Source of the DNA: CAYJAY01 sp964370715
GTDB taxonomy: Bacteria; Bacillota; Clostridia; Oscillospirales; Ruminococcaceae
Direction: 5' to 3'
DNA: 64,000 nt
Assembly: GCA_964370715.1 (NCBI GenBank)
Contig: CAYJKJ010000003.1
Span: forward strand, 104,364-168,363
The stretch's first letter is position 1; the number at the start of each line of letters is the position of its first letter. Below the pieces are notes generated by a model. That model did not search any database and was not told the origin of the DNA. It was given only the letters and a program-made list of their open reading frames with translations. A program made the position numbers and the translations under genes. Below are positions 17,420 to 25,688 of this stretch, in pieces.

Positions 17420-18325
17420 TTAAATCTCGTAGTCGTCATCTTTAACGACTTTGTTGGTAATAACAAACACCAACACAACGAGTATACAAAGAACAACTCC
17501 AACGGCGGCGCCAATGCCGGCATTACGTTCCGTTATTGCGTTGCCCGAGCCGAATGTTTGAAGATACATATAAACCATCGGGGTTATGGTTTGGGTGTCT
17601 GCGGTTACGCTTGAAAACAGTTGCGACCAAACAAAGAACCCAACCGATGTTATCGTCCACATCGTTATGTTTGTTTTTAAAACGCCTCGTAGCAGTGGCC
17701 ACGAAATATGATAAAACTGTCGTATCTTTCCGGCGCCGTCTATATGCGAAGCTTCAAAATAATCTTTCGGGATTTTTTCGATTCCGCTTGAAAAGATAAG
17801 CATATGGTATCCAACCATTCCGAAACAGTATGCTATCAAAAGCGCCCAAAATTTATATTGGGGGTCGGTCCATGCGATGTTTGCAAGGCTCTCCGCACCG
17901 ATAGCTGTAAAGAATGTTTTAAAAAGTCCAAAGCGATTGTTAAAGACATATTGAAGCCACATAGTAGCAAGAGCAACAGCACTAATAACGTTTGGCATAT
18001 ATATAATTGCTCTGAAAATTCTTTTTCCTCTTATTCCGCTGTTTAGTATCGCGGCAAAAAGCAAAGATATTGTCATTACTCCTATGCCACCGATAAGCCA
18101 AATTCTGAATAGATTCCAAAGCGATTGAAGAAACAAACTTGTATTAATAAGCTTAACAAAGTTATCTAGACCGACAAAATCCCATGTAGCAACGGAACTT
18201 GTGACAGATTCAACATAAAAAAAGCTCATAATAAATGTTCTTATTATCGGATATATAAATATAACGCTAAACAAAACAAGTGCCGGGGTCAAAAACAACA
18301 CTATCATCGACTTGCTCTTTTTCAT
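17420..18325 (-). CDS. ABC sugar transporter permease, MalF type
   Basis: This 301-residue CUT1 permease has about six membrane helices and the coupling loop EASHIDGAGKIRQFYHISWPLL. It begins with a basic stretch and a hydrophobic helix (MIVLFLTPALVLFSVIFIYP). It is expected to form the heteromeric channel with the MalG-type partner. A GC-rich hairpin at 18351-18377 separates it from the binding-protein gene upstream, a layout that usually keeps permease expression below that of the binding protein. Confidence 0.88.
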   Translation of the reverse strand: MKKSKSMIVLFLTPALVLFSVIFIYPIIRTFIMSFFYVESVTSSVATWDFVGLDNFVKLINTSLFLQSLWNLFRIWLIGGIGVMTISLLFAAILNSGIRGKRIFRAIIYMPNVISAVALATMWLQYVFNNRFGLFKTFFTAIGAESLANIAWTDPQYKFWALLIAYCFGMVGYHMLIFSSGIEKIPKDYFEASHIDGAGKIRQFYHISWPLLRGVLKTNITMWTITSVGFFVWSQLFSSVTADTQTITPMVYMYLQTFGSGNAITERNAGIGAAVGVVLCILVVLVFVITNKVVKDDDYEI

Positions 18326-18350
18326 ACTCTTGTCCTCTCCACTTTAAATA

Positions 18351-18377
18351 TTGCGGCGGCTTTCAACGCCGCCGCAA
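18351..18377 (-). terminator. GC-rich hairpin between binding-protein and permease genes
   Basis: TTGCGGCGGC and GCCGCCGCAA form a perfect 10-bp stem around a 7-nt loop. On the minus strand it is followed by an imperfect T-rich stretch. It probably acts as a leaky terminator or as a 3' protective structure for the binding-protein mRNA. Confidence 0.65.
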
Positions 18378-18405
18378 TTTTTAACAGAATTAATATTTAC
18401 TTAAA

Positions 18406-19689
18406 TTAGTTGGAAGCAGCTTCCATTGCGTCTACAAATTCTTGAGCTGTCATCGTTCCGCCAACAAGTTTTGTGAAGTTTTCTTTGATAACCGGAGTCA
18501 TGTCTGCGTTAGCTTCTATGTTTGCTGCCCAAACAAATCTTTCTTCAAAAGATTCAAGAACCGGTTTAACACCTGCAAGTTGTTGCGGCCATTCTGTGTT
18601 TGTTGTGTCTGCCGGAATACCAAGCGATTCTTGAGCAATGATGTTGTCATATTCGCCTTTTGTTAGGTATTCGATAAGCTCAAAAGCTTCCGGTGCAACT
18701 TGGCTGTCTTTGTTTATTGCAAAAGCTTGTCCGCCGAAGTTTGAAGCTTCTGTTCCATTAATTCCGCCTTCAACAGAAGGATAGCTAAAGCATCCCCAAA
18801 GGAATTCGTCGCCGGTTATGCTGCGAACTTCGTTGGGTAGCCATGAACCGTTGAGATACATTGCAACTTCGCCCAAAGCGAATTCGCCGTTTTGACCCGA
18901 TGGCCAAACGTTTGAAGCTACGTTAGGTGAAAAATATCCAAGTGTTGCTAGTTCTTCATAAGCTTCAGCCATTTGAAGAACTGCGGGGTTTTCAGCCCAT
19001 TCGCCGTTGTTAACTATATCGCCAACGCCTTCATCTCCAACCATACGAGCAAGATAGAACCCGGGAAGAGTTGTCATGTATGCATCGTCTGTTGTTAGAG
19101 GAATGTAGCCTGCTGCTTTGATTTTTTCGCAAGCTGCAAGGAATTCATCCCAAGTCATCGGAACGCCTTCAACACCAGCTTCGTCAAAGATAGCTTGGTT
19201 GTAGAAAAATGCGAAAACAGATGGTTGATAAGGAATAGATCTTAGATTTCCGTCCGGGCTAACGTCACGGCAAGCTTGAATTAATGCTGTCATTGCGGTG
19301 TCTTCATATCCGCTATCAGCAACGAATTGTTCAAGATCCATGATATAGTCGCCCCAAGTTCCGTTAACACGGTCGATATCTTCATCGAAGAGATCAATTA
19401 CTTGTCCGGCGTCAAGAGCAGGCTCTAGACCTTCACGTTGACCTGTACGGCCTTTGAATTCAACTTCAACATTTACGCCTGTATCTGCCATGTAAGCATC
19501 AACAGCTTGTTGAATAGCGATAGCTTGGGGTTCTGTCGAATCCCACATCGACCAATAGACTATTGTTTTTGCATCATCAGCGGGTGCAGTGTCATCTCCG
19601 CCTTCTTGAGCAGGTGCGCCACAAGCTGTTAGCAACATTGCTAGAACGATAAGTAGCGACACGATAGATAAAAATCTTTTAGTTTTCAT
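18406..19689 (-). CDS. Sugar-binding lipoprotein of the ABC importer
   Basis: This family 1 solute-binding protein of 427 residues has a lipoprotein signal ending LLTAC (lipidated Cys 23) and an acidic linker after it. The mature start TIVYWSMWDSTEP and the segment PYQPSVFAFFYNQAIFDEAG are typical of CUT1 binding proteins. The ATG at 19689 is chosen because GGAGG lies 11 nt upstream; a TTG at 19707 is itself part of that ribosome site. It is the first gene of the sugar operon and is divergent from a PocR/AraC regulator that likely controls it. The ligand is probably an oligosaccharide or HexNAc-containing glycan, inferred from the downstream kinase. Confidence 0.9.
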   Translation of the reverse strand: MKTKRFLSIVSLLIVLAMLLTACGAPAQEGGDDTAPADDAKTIVYWSMWDSTEPQAIAIQQAVDAYMADTGVNVEVEFKGRTGQREGLEPALDAGQVIDLFDEDIDRVNGTWGDYIMDLEQFVADSGYEDTAMTALIQACRDVSPDGNLRSIPYQPSVFAFFYNQAIFDEAGVEGVPMTWDEFLAACEKIKAAGYIPLTTDDAYMTTLPGFYLARMVGDEGVGDIVNNGEWAENPAVLQMAEAYEELATLGYFSPNVASNVWPSGQNGEFALGEVAMYLNGSWLPNEVRSITGDEFLWGCFSYPSVEGGINGTEASNFGGQAFAINKDSQVAPEAFELIEYLTKGEYDNIIAQESLGIPADTTNTEWPQQLAGVKPVLESFEERFVWAANIEANADMTPVIKENFTKLVGGTMTAQEFVDAMEAASN

Positions 19690-19825
19690 TACCTTTTTTT
19701 CCTCCAAAATTTTGTGTATGTTATAATCAACAAAAATATATTAGTTTCGTCGACTATTCTGTTTAATATTATCTCCGAAAATTACCCAATTGTATAGCAA
19801 TATTTTGTTTTAAAATAGTAATATC

Positions 19826-19854
19826 TTTCAATAGAAGTTATAATATGCTATAAT
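19826..19854 (+). promoter_or_regulatory. Promoter of the PocR/AraC regulator gene
   Basis: TTTCAA (19826-19831) and TATAAT (19849-19854) are 17 bp apart. Transcription would start near 19861, after the first in-frame ATG at 19853, which supports the ATG at 19874 as the real start. The 160-bp divergent spacer probably also holds the regulator's operators. Confidence 0.65.
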
Positions 19855-19873
19855 GTCCGAAAGGAGGGCTGAA

Positions 19874-20707
19874 ATGAGTATATCGTTTGACTTTCAAAAA
19901 ATGGAACAACTTTTGTCTAATTTCTACAATTTGAGCGGAATTAGATACTCGCTAGCCGACACAGAGAACAATCTACTTTGTTTTTCAAGCGATTTTTCAT
20001 CGTTTTGTAAACACATGAACAACTTTAAAGTAGGACACGAGCGTTGCAAAAAATGTGATGCAGATGCAATTTCCAAAGCTTGTGGTTCTAATGAAAAGTA
20101 TTATACATATCGTTGCCACGCCGGGCTTCTTGAAACTATCTTGCCGATAAGGTCGCAGGGCGAAGTTATCGCTTTTATCTTTTTCGGGCAGATGCGATAT
20201 GCCGACCCAACGGGAGAGCAATGGGAAAACACAAAAGCTCTTTTAAGTTGGCACAAAGACCCCGAACAGCTTAAGCCGCATTTCGACAGCTTGATGGAGA
20301 TTGATGAAAAGCTTATTAATTCCTGTGCCGAGGTTTTGTTTGCTTGTTCTTCATATATCTGCCTTGAAGGTATTATTTCGTCGACAAAGCTTACCGATCT
20401 TCAACTGTTAACCAACTATATCGACAAGAATTTCAACAACGATCTAACGCTTGAAGTTTTGTCGAAAGAGCTTTCGATGAGCAAGACAAAACTTTGTTCC
20501 CTCGCCTCCTCTCGCAACACGACGGTTATCTCGATGATTTCGGATAAACAGATGTCGGTCGCAAAATCTTTGCTAGTAAGCACCAGCCACAGTATTTCGG
20601 AGATTTCGGAACTTTGCGGAATAAAAGACTACAACTATTTCACCAAGATTTTCAAAAAAAAGGTCGGCTACACCCCGTCGCAATATCGAAAGATTTTTTC
20701 CAAATGA
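19874..20707 (+). CDS. AraC-family regulator with N-terminal PocR ligand-binding domain
   Basis: The product has 277 residues. The N-terminal PocR-type sensor (about residues 5-165) carries clustered cysteines (CKKC, then KAC and YRCHAGL) and LPIRSQGEVIAFIFFGQM. The C-terminal AraC DNA-binding domain has two helix-turn-helix units; the second (SISEISELCGIKDYNYFTKI) ends in the family signature FKKKVGYTPSQYRK. AAAGGAGGG lies directly before the ATG at 19874. It faces the sugar importer operon, so it most likely activates that operon in response to an imported sugar or metabolite. It ends at a strong terminator. Confidence 0.88.
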   Translation: MSISFDFQKMEQLLSNFYNLSGIRYSLADTENNLLCFSSDFSSFCKHMNNFKVGHERCKKCDADAISKACGSNEKYYTYRCHAGLLETILPIRSQGEVIAFIFFGQMRYADPTGEQWENTKALLSWHKDPEQLKPHFDSLMEIDEKLINSCAEVLFACSSYICLEGIISSTKLTDLQLLTNYIDKNFNNDLTLEVLSKELSMSKTKLCSLASSRNTTVISMISDKQMSVAKSLLVSTSHSISEISELCGIKDYNYFTKIFKKKVGYTPSQYRKIFSK

Positions 20708-20746
20708 TTTAAACCCCATCAAGCAAAAATATATAAACAAACGGTA

Positions 20747-20790
20747 AAAGGGTCTAGGACGAAAAATCGTCCTAGACCCTTTGCAAAAAT
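20747..20790. terminator. Strong bidirectional terminator between regulator and tryptophanase genes
   Basis: AAAGGGTCTAGGACGA (20747-20762) and its exact complement (20767-20782) form a 16-bp stem around an AAAA loop. T-rich DNA follows on the plus side. It separates the converging regulator and tnaA genes. Confidence 0.85.
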
Positions 20791-20857
20791 TTTTATCTTT
20801 TTTAAAAGCATATATCCAGCTTCCGGAATTATCGATTAAATAATATAACCTACAATA

Positions 20858-22249
20858 TTATTCATCGATTTTTTCAAGCGAAGCTTGGAAATGGCGAAGA
20901 ATGGGCGGTTCCCAAGTGATTTTATATCCACGTTTGATGTCTTTAGCACGTTTGCTGACCGCTATTATAGCATCTGCCATAACATCGAAATGAGCTTGCG
21001 TGTATACACGGCGCGGAATTGCAAGACGAGTGAACTCAAAATCAGCTTTGAGTTGTTCTTTGGTGTCGGGATCGTTTCCGAGCATATAAGAACCGATATC
21101 GCAAGTACGAATGCCGGCTTCTTTGTAAAGTTCAATAGCAAGAACTTGACCGGGGAATTCGTTATACGGAAGATGCGAGAACATTTTTTTCGCATCAACG
21201 AAAACACCATGTCCGCCAACAGGCGATTGGTATGCGATGCCTTCATCGTCTAGTCTTGCAGCGAGGTATTCCATCTGGCCTATTCTATATGCCAAATAGT
21301 CATCATCGATACCCTCATAAAGACCTACTGCCAAAGCTTCAAGTTCACGTCCCGAAAGACCACCATAGGTGTAGAAACCTTCGAAGCAGATGCAGTTAGC
21401 TTTAATTTTAAGGATAAGGGGAGATTCGCCGTCTTTAACGCCGATCATGCCGCCCATGTTAACGATGGTGTCTTTTTTAGCAGACATTGTGAACATATCG
21501 GCATAGCTGAACATCTCTGTTATAATCTCTTTGATCGATTTATCTGCATAGCCTGGTTCATCACGTTTGATGAAATATGCGTTTTCAGCATAGCGAGCAG
21601 CATCGATATCTAAAGTTATGCCATATTTTTTACATATAGCGGCAACATCCTTCATGTTTTGCATCGAAACGGGTTGGCCGCCAGCCGAGTTGTTGGTTAT
21701 TGTCATAACGACAAGCCCAACTTTTTCTGCGCCATGTTCATTGATTAATTTTTCTAGTTTTTCAACATCCATGTTGCCTTTGAACTTTGAGCGAGCAGAA
21801 GGATCTTTCGCCTCTTCTACAACACAGTCGATAGCACGAGCGCCGGCAATTTCAACGTGGGCTCTCGTCGTGTCGAAAAACATATTGCTTATCGCAACTT
21901 TTCCTTCCGAAAGGAATGTCGGGAACAAAACTTGTTCTGCCGCTCTTCCTTGGTGGACAGGTTGATGGTATCCATATCCGAAGATATCTTTGCAAGCATC
22001 CATTAAACGGAAATAGCTCCTAGCGCCTGCATATGATTCGTCTGCTTGCATCATAGCCGACCATTGGTCTTGGCTTTGAGCGTTGGTTCCCGAATCGGTT
22101 AAAAGATCGATGTAGCAATCTTCCGCACGGAGGTTAAAAAGATTGTATTTTGCATCCTTAATCTTTTGTTCACGCTGTTCCCTAGTCAGCATTTTAAGGG
22201 GTTCAACCATCTTAATTCTAAATGGTTCCGGGACATACTTGATAGCCAT
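20858..22249 (-). CDS. tnaA: Tryptophanase (tryptophan indole-lyase)
   Basis: This 463-residue fold-type I PLP enzyme splits L-tryptophan to indole, pyruvate and ammonia. Family motifs include YIDLLTDSGTNA, YAGARSYF, QPVHQGRAAEQ, NNSAGGQPVS, and the PLP lysine in MSAKKD (K259). Tyrosine phenol-lyase is the close alternative. In that enzyme an arginine holds the tyrosine ring, in RSMERG; here the aligned segment reads RTCDIGSYMLG, with isoleucine as in tryptophanases, so I call tryptophanase. No Trp-containing tnaC leader is visible upstream. It follows ridA on the same strand after 114 bp. Confidence 0.87.
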   Translation of the reverse strand: MAIKYVPEPFRIKMVEPLKMLTREQREQKIKDAKYNLFNLRAEDCYIDLLTDSGTNAQSQDQWSAMMQADESYAGARSYFRLMDACKDIFGYGYHQPVHQGRAAEQVLFPTFLSEGKVAISNMFFDTTRAHVEIAGARAIDCVVEEAKDPSARSKFKGNMDVEKLEKLINEHGAEKVGLVVMTITNNSAGGQPVSMQNMKDVAAICKKYGITLDIDAARYAENAYFIKRDEPGYADKSIKEIITEMFSYADMFTMSAKKDTIVNMGGMIGVKDGESPLILKIKANCICFEGFYTYGGLSGRELEALAVGLYEGIDDDYLAYRIGQMEYLAARLDDEGIAYQSPVGGHGVFVDAKKMFSHLPYNEFPGQVLAIELYKEAGIRTCDIGSYMLGNDPDTKEQLKADFEFTRLAIPRRVYTQAHFDVMADAIIAVSKRAKDIKRGYKITWEPPILRHFQASLEKIDE

Positions 22250-22363
22250 AACAAATACCTCTTTAAAATAATATTTTTTTAAATACCCCGGTCATCAAGT
22301 GTTTAACCACACCAAACTAGCGGACAGTATTGTTACACAAATTCAAGGTGGAAAAAAAGTTTA

Positions 22364-22747
22364 TTAGCCGATAAATGCAATAGTTTCGATCTCAACCAAA
22401 GCAGCTTTCGGAAGTTCTTTAACCGCAAAAGCAGATCTTGCCGGATAGTTTCCTTCTTTGAAGTTTTGCGCATAAACTGCATTCATAGCCGCAAAGTTAG
22501 ACATATCGCTTAGGAAAACGGTTGATTTAACAACGTTGTCTAGCGAGCTTCCGGCTTGTTCTAGGATAGCTTTGATGTTTTTAAAAACTTGTTCTGTTTG
22601 TTCTGTTATTCCGCCGGCTACTAGTTCCCCCGTCGCAGGGTCCATTGGAACTTGACCCGAAATAAAAAGCATATCGTTAACACGAACTGCTTGAGAATAA
22701 GGCCCGATTGCTCCGGGTGCTTTATCAGTTGAAATGATTTGTTTCAT
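22364..22747 (-). CDS. ridA: RidA family reactive enamine/imine deaminase
   Basis: This 127-residue Rid (YjgF/YER057c) protein hydrolyses 2-aminoacrylate and related enamines/imines to keto acids and ammonia. Hallmarks are APGAIGPYSQAV, LFISGQVP, the substrate arginine in ARSAFAV (about R104), and VEIETIA near the C-terminus. It is transcribed from a good promoter immediately upstream and precedes tryptophanase, whose reaction passes through bound aminoacrylate. The pairing suggests protection against that leaked intermediate, an inference from context. Confidence 0.92.
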   Translation of the reverse strand: MKQIISTDKAPGAIGPYSQAVRVNDMLFISGQVPMDPATGELVAGGITEQTEQVFKNIKAILEQAGSSLDNVVKSTVFLSDMSNFAAMNAVYAQNFKEGNYPARSAFAVKELPKAALVEIETIAFIG

Positions 22748-22793
22748 AAATAAAAAAACCTTCCTTTAATATATTATAATAATCGTGATATTA

Positions 22794-22822
22794 AATATAA
22801 CACCGCTTCTCCTTTTTGTCAA
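22794..22822 (-). promoter_or_regulatory. Promoter of ridA-tnaA
   Basis: On the minus strand TTGACA (22817-22822) and TATATT (22794-22799) are 17 bp apart, with a TG just before the -10. It is one of the best promoter matches in the window. Confidence 0.8.
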
Positions 22823-22950
22823 AAGAAAAATGCGATTTTGACATTTTGTTGAATTTACACATCTATTTTCGTGCATTTTTATAACAATCTAGTGATAAAA
22901 AAATAAAATATTAATAAATTTTAAAAAACTATGGAAAGATATATTTTGTA

Positions 22951-22960
22951 GTGTTATAAT
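22951..22960 (+). promoter_or_regulatory. Extended -10 promoter of the DUF212 gene
   Basis: TGT directly precedes TATAAT (22955-22960), and TGGAAA lies 17 bp upstream. Transcription would start about 30 nt before the ATG. Confidence 0.6.
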
Positions 22961-22994
22961 ATTGAATGTAATTTTAAAGTAAAAAGGTTTTTTT

Positions 22995-23441
22995 ATGGAA
23001 TATTTAAATGCCATAGCATCGAATACAGTGTTGCTAAGCGCTGTTGCCGGTTGGTTTGTAGCGCAAGTATTAAAGTTTTTTATTCATTTTTATCTAACTC
23101 AAAAATGGAGCCTAGAGCGCCTCATTGGCCCCGGCGGTATGCCAAGTTCCCACGCTGCAACAGTCTGTGCGCTGTGCGTTTCAAGCGGAAGAGTTTTTTC
23201 GATAGCCTCGTTTGAATTTGCCGTTGCGTTTATTCTTGCAATAATCGTTATGCATGATGCAAGAGGGGTTCGATTGGAAACGGGAAAACAAGCAAAGATT
23301 TTAAACGAGATTATAGACAAAGTCTTTAAAGGCGACCATCCTTCCTTCCCCGACACAGAGCTTAAAGAACTTGTTGGTCACACGAATTTTCAAGTTTTAG
23401 TAGGCGGAGTTATCGGAATAATCGTGGGTGCATTTTTCTAA
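22995..23441 (+). CDS. Divergent PAP2 family (DUF212) membrane protein
   Basis: This 148-residue protein has about four membrane segments and the DUF212 signature GPGGMPSSHAATVCAL (about residues 45-60), followed by MHDARGVRLETGKQA. The family is related to PAP2 lipid phosphatases, whose SxxxH core resembles the PSSHA motif here. The biochemical role of most members is not established. It stands alone between its own promoter and a terminator shared with the glycosyltransferase operon. Confidence 0.85.
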   Translation: MEYLNAIASNTVLLSAVAGWFVAQVLKFFIHFYLTQKWSLERLIGPGGMPSSHAATVCALCVSSGRVFSIASFEFAVAFILAIIVMHDARGVRLETGKQAKILNEIIDKVFKGDHPSFPDTELKELVGHTNFQVLVGGVIGIIVGAFF

Positions 23442-23453
23442 ACAACTAGACTT

Positions 23454-23497
23454 AAAAACGGCTTTAGCGAAATTTCTTTCGTCAAAGCCGTTTTTTT
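23454..23497. terminator. Bidirectional terminator between DUF212 gene and GT2 array
   Basis: AAAAACGGCTTT pairs with AAAGCCGTTTTT, extended inside by CGAAA/TTTCG, and a T-run follows on the plus side. On the minus strand it overlaps the last codons of the final GT2 gene and ends that operon. Confidence 0.85.
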
Positions 23498-24612
23498 ATT
23501 TTCACAACAACCCAGTCAAGATTAAAAAACAGCAAAATATAAAACATCTTTCCTGTTAACCCTTGAGTTTTTGAAAGTTCTAAAAGATATTTTTTGCTGT
23601 CTAAACAGGCTTTAAGCTTTTTTAACAGCACAACTTTTTGTTTTTCAGTTAAATCCCCTTTAGCAACTTCTGTCATAAGCCTTGCTAAAAGATGGTTCTT
23701 TTCGTTTAACGAAATGTTTCCGCTTTTATTAACCCTGTCTATAATCTTGTTGGCACATCTTTCCTTTTCTTGCGGTTGGTTATCTCCGTTTATGCAAAAA
23801 TTCATATGATTAACGGCGCTTCTAACAAGCTCTCTTCCTACAACAGCCCCTCGTCTTTTGTGTTTTATTGCAAGTAGTTTTATCTCGCTAAACAACAGAT
23901 CCTGTTGCAACAACTTGTTGAAGCTGAATCTATTCGACATCGAGTCTTGTCTTGTAATACGGTAGTGGTAGCCGGCATAGTTTGAAAGCGTCTTTATGCT
24001 ATTTGCAAGGCTTAAAAACCGCAAGTTCAGTTCGAGATCTTCGCCAACCGTAATGTCAATGTTAGCGTTTTCAAAGCTTTTTTTTAAAAGCTCGACTTTA
24101 TATATCTTTCCCCAACGCCCATTCGCAAACACGTCGTGGTAATTTTCGGTTTGTTCAAAATAAGGAAACAGTATATCGTGTTCAATCTCCTGTTTGTTAT
24201 AAACTTTAGTTTCGTTTAAAAAAATCTCCTTCGCTTTATCCTCGTATTGCTCAATATAACCCGAAGATACACAATCAACTTTATGTTTAGTTATCTCGTT
24301 ATAAAGCGTTTCAACTAAGTTTAGTTTAACATAATCATCGCTATCGACAAACACAACATATTCGCTTTTAGCTACGTTTATTCCGGTCAACACAGCGGCT
24401 CTTAGACCTTTGTTTTGCTCGTGTTCAACGATTACAATGCGGTTATCCTTTAAAGCAAATTGTTTTGCTATCTCGATGCTTTTATCGTTGCCTTTGTCGT
24501 CGATTAATATAATTTCGATATCCGAAAATGTTTGGGCTATAACGGAATTTAAACAGCATTCTATATAGTTTTCAACCATATGCACCGGCAACACAACCGA
24601 AACTTTTGGCAT
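23482..24612 (-). CDS. GT2 glycosyltransferase, array member 1 (last in transcription)
   Basis: 376 residues. The GT-A domain begins MPKVSVVLPVHMVENYIECC, where the usual PVYNVE box has become PVHMVE. It has the nucleotide-binding Asp pair IDDKGND, the DxD motif FVDSDDYV (about residues 89-96) and the GEDLELN acceptor-side motif (about 190). The C-terminus keeps the array-wide amphipathic ending (KYLLELSKTQGLTGKMFYIL) but is shorter in the middle than most members. It is the final gene of the operon, and its 3' end overlaps the terminator arm. Donor and acceptor are unknown. Confidence 0.85.
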   Translation of the reverse strand: MPKVSVVLPVHMVENYIECCLNSVIAQTFSDIEIILIDDKGNDKSIEIAKQFALKDNRIVIVEHEQNKGLRAAVLTGINVAKSEYVVFVDSDDYVKLNLVETLYNEITKHKVDCVSSGYIEQYEDKAKEIFLNETKVYNKQEIEHDILFPYFEQTENYHDVFANGRWGKIYKVELLKKSFENANIDITVGEDLELNLRFLSLANSIKTLSNYAGYHYRITRQDSMSNRFSFNKLLQQDLLFSEIKLLAIKHKRRGAVVGRELVRSAVNHMNFCINGDNQPQEKERCANKIIDRVNKSGNISLNEKNHLLARLMTEVAKGDLTEKQKVVLLKKLKACLDSKKYLLELSKTQGLTGKMFYILLFFNLDWVVVKIKKRL

Positions 24613-24644
24613 ATCTTTTGTTCTCCTTTTAAACGAATTAACAG

Positions 24645-25676
24645 CTATTTTTTATCTTTAAATTTTTTCAACCAAAGAACCAGTTGGAATATAAAAACGC
24701 CGGAACAAATAAAATTGTTTGCTATTAGAACGAGCGCAATTTTAATAGGCAACACCGATTGTTTTGCTTGCTGTTTTAAAATATCTTTGTCTTTAATTTT
24801 CTCCATTATTTTTTTTGCGCAAAGAACTTTGTCGCTAAAGTTGTTTTTGGCGTTAAGATATATATAAAGTTGTTGTTCGGGAAAGTTATCTCGTTCAAAT
24901 CCAATAGCCTTTCCCTCTCGACCTTGCCGTTTTGCTATGCTTTTAAGTTCATCAATATAAATATCATTTTGCAAAAGTCTTTTGTAGTTATAAAGCTTTG
25001 TCATCGCTCCAAAGTTGTCGCCTCTATAGCAATATGACGCATAATCCGCCTCTACCGCTACAGCGCTACAAAGCGAGATATATCGAATGTTAAGTTCCCC
25101 ATCCTCACCCATAATAAGGTTTTGGTTCGCACCTTTTATCGCTTCCCTCAAAAGCTTCGTTTTATATATCTTGCCCCAACGGCTGTTTTGTATATTATGA
25201 ATTAAATATTCTTCTTTTTCAAAAAAAGGTTCAAGTATCTCTTGCTCAATCTCGGGTTTTGTGTACACCCTCGTGTCGCCCAACTTAACGTGTTTATGAA
25301 AATCCCCAACGCAATAATAGAACCCAACTATCCCAAGGTCTGCCTTTGTTGTTTCCAACATATTATAAAGCGTTTCGATATGCCCATTCTTTAACCAATC
25401 ATCGCTATCCACAAAAACTACGTAATCTGCGGCCGCAGCCGCAAGCCCTGTGAACACAGCGGCTCGAAGGCCTTTGTTTTCGCTGTGGTTAATAATAGCT
25501 ATTCTTTGGTCGTTGTTAGCAAACTGTGTTGCTATTTCAAGCGATCTATCGGGGCTTTTGTCGTTCACCAGTATAATCTCGATGTCGCTAAACGTCTGCG
25601 AAACTATCGAGTTTAAGCATTGTTCGAGATACTGTTCAACGTTATACATCGGAACCACAACCGAAACTTTTGGCAT
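24645..25676 (-). CDS. GT2 glycosyltransferase, array member 2, short with divergent C-terminus
   Basis: 343 residues. The GT-A core is complete: VSVVVPMYNVEQYLEQCL, VNDKSPDRS, FVDSDDWLK and MGEDGELNIRY. Unlike its neighbours it lacks the array's common C-terminal FxGKVSxxLIYLG box. It ends instead with a hydrophobic segment (IKIALVLIANNFICSGVFIF) and a Lys-rich tail, suggesting membrane attachment of a different kind. It begins 32 bp after member 3 on the same strand. Confidence 0.85.
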   Translation of the reverse strand: MPKVSVVVPMYNVEQYLEQCLNSIVSQTFSDIEIILVNDKSPDRSLEIATQFANNDQRIAIINHSENKGLRAAVFTGLAAAAADYVVFVDSDDWLKNGHIETLYNMLETTKADLGIVGFYYCVGDFHKHVKLGDTRVYTKPEIEQEILEPFFEKEEYLIHNIQNSRWGKIYKTKLLREAIKGANQNLIMGEDGELNIRYISLCSAVAVEADYASYCYRGDNFGAMTKLYNYKRLLQNDIYIDELKSIAKRQGREGKAIGFERDNFPEQQLYIYLNAKNNFSDKVLCAKKIMEKIKDKDILKQQAKQSVLPIKIALVLIANNFICSGVFIFQLVLWLKKFKDKK

Positions 25677-25688
25677 TAACTTTTCTCC

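Noticed and set aside
20858..22249. Tyrosine phenol-lyase instead of tryptophanase
   Set aside because: The substrate-binding Arg of phenol-lyases is replaced by Ile in RTCDIGSYMLG, which fits tryptophanase.
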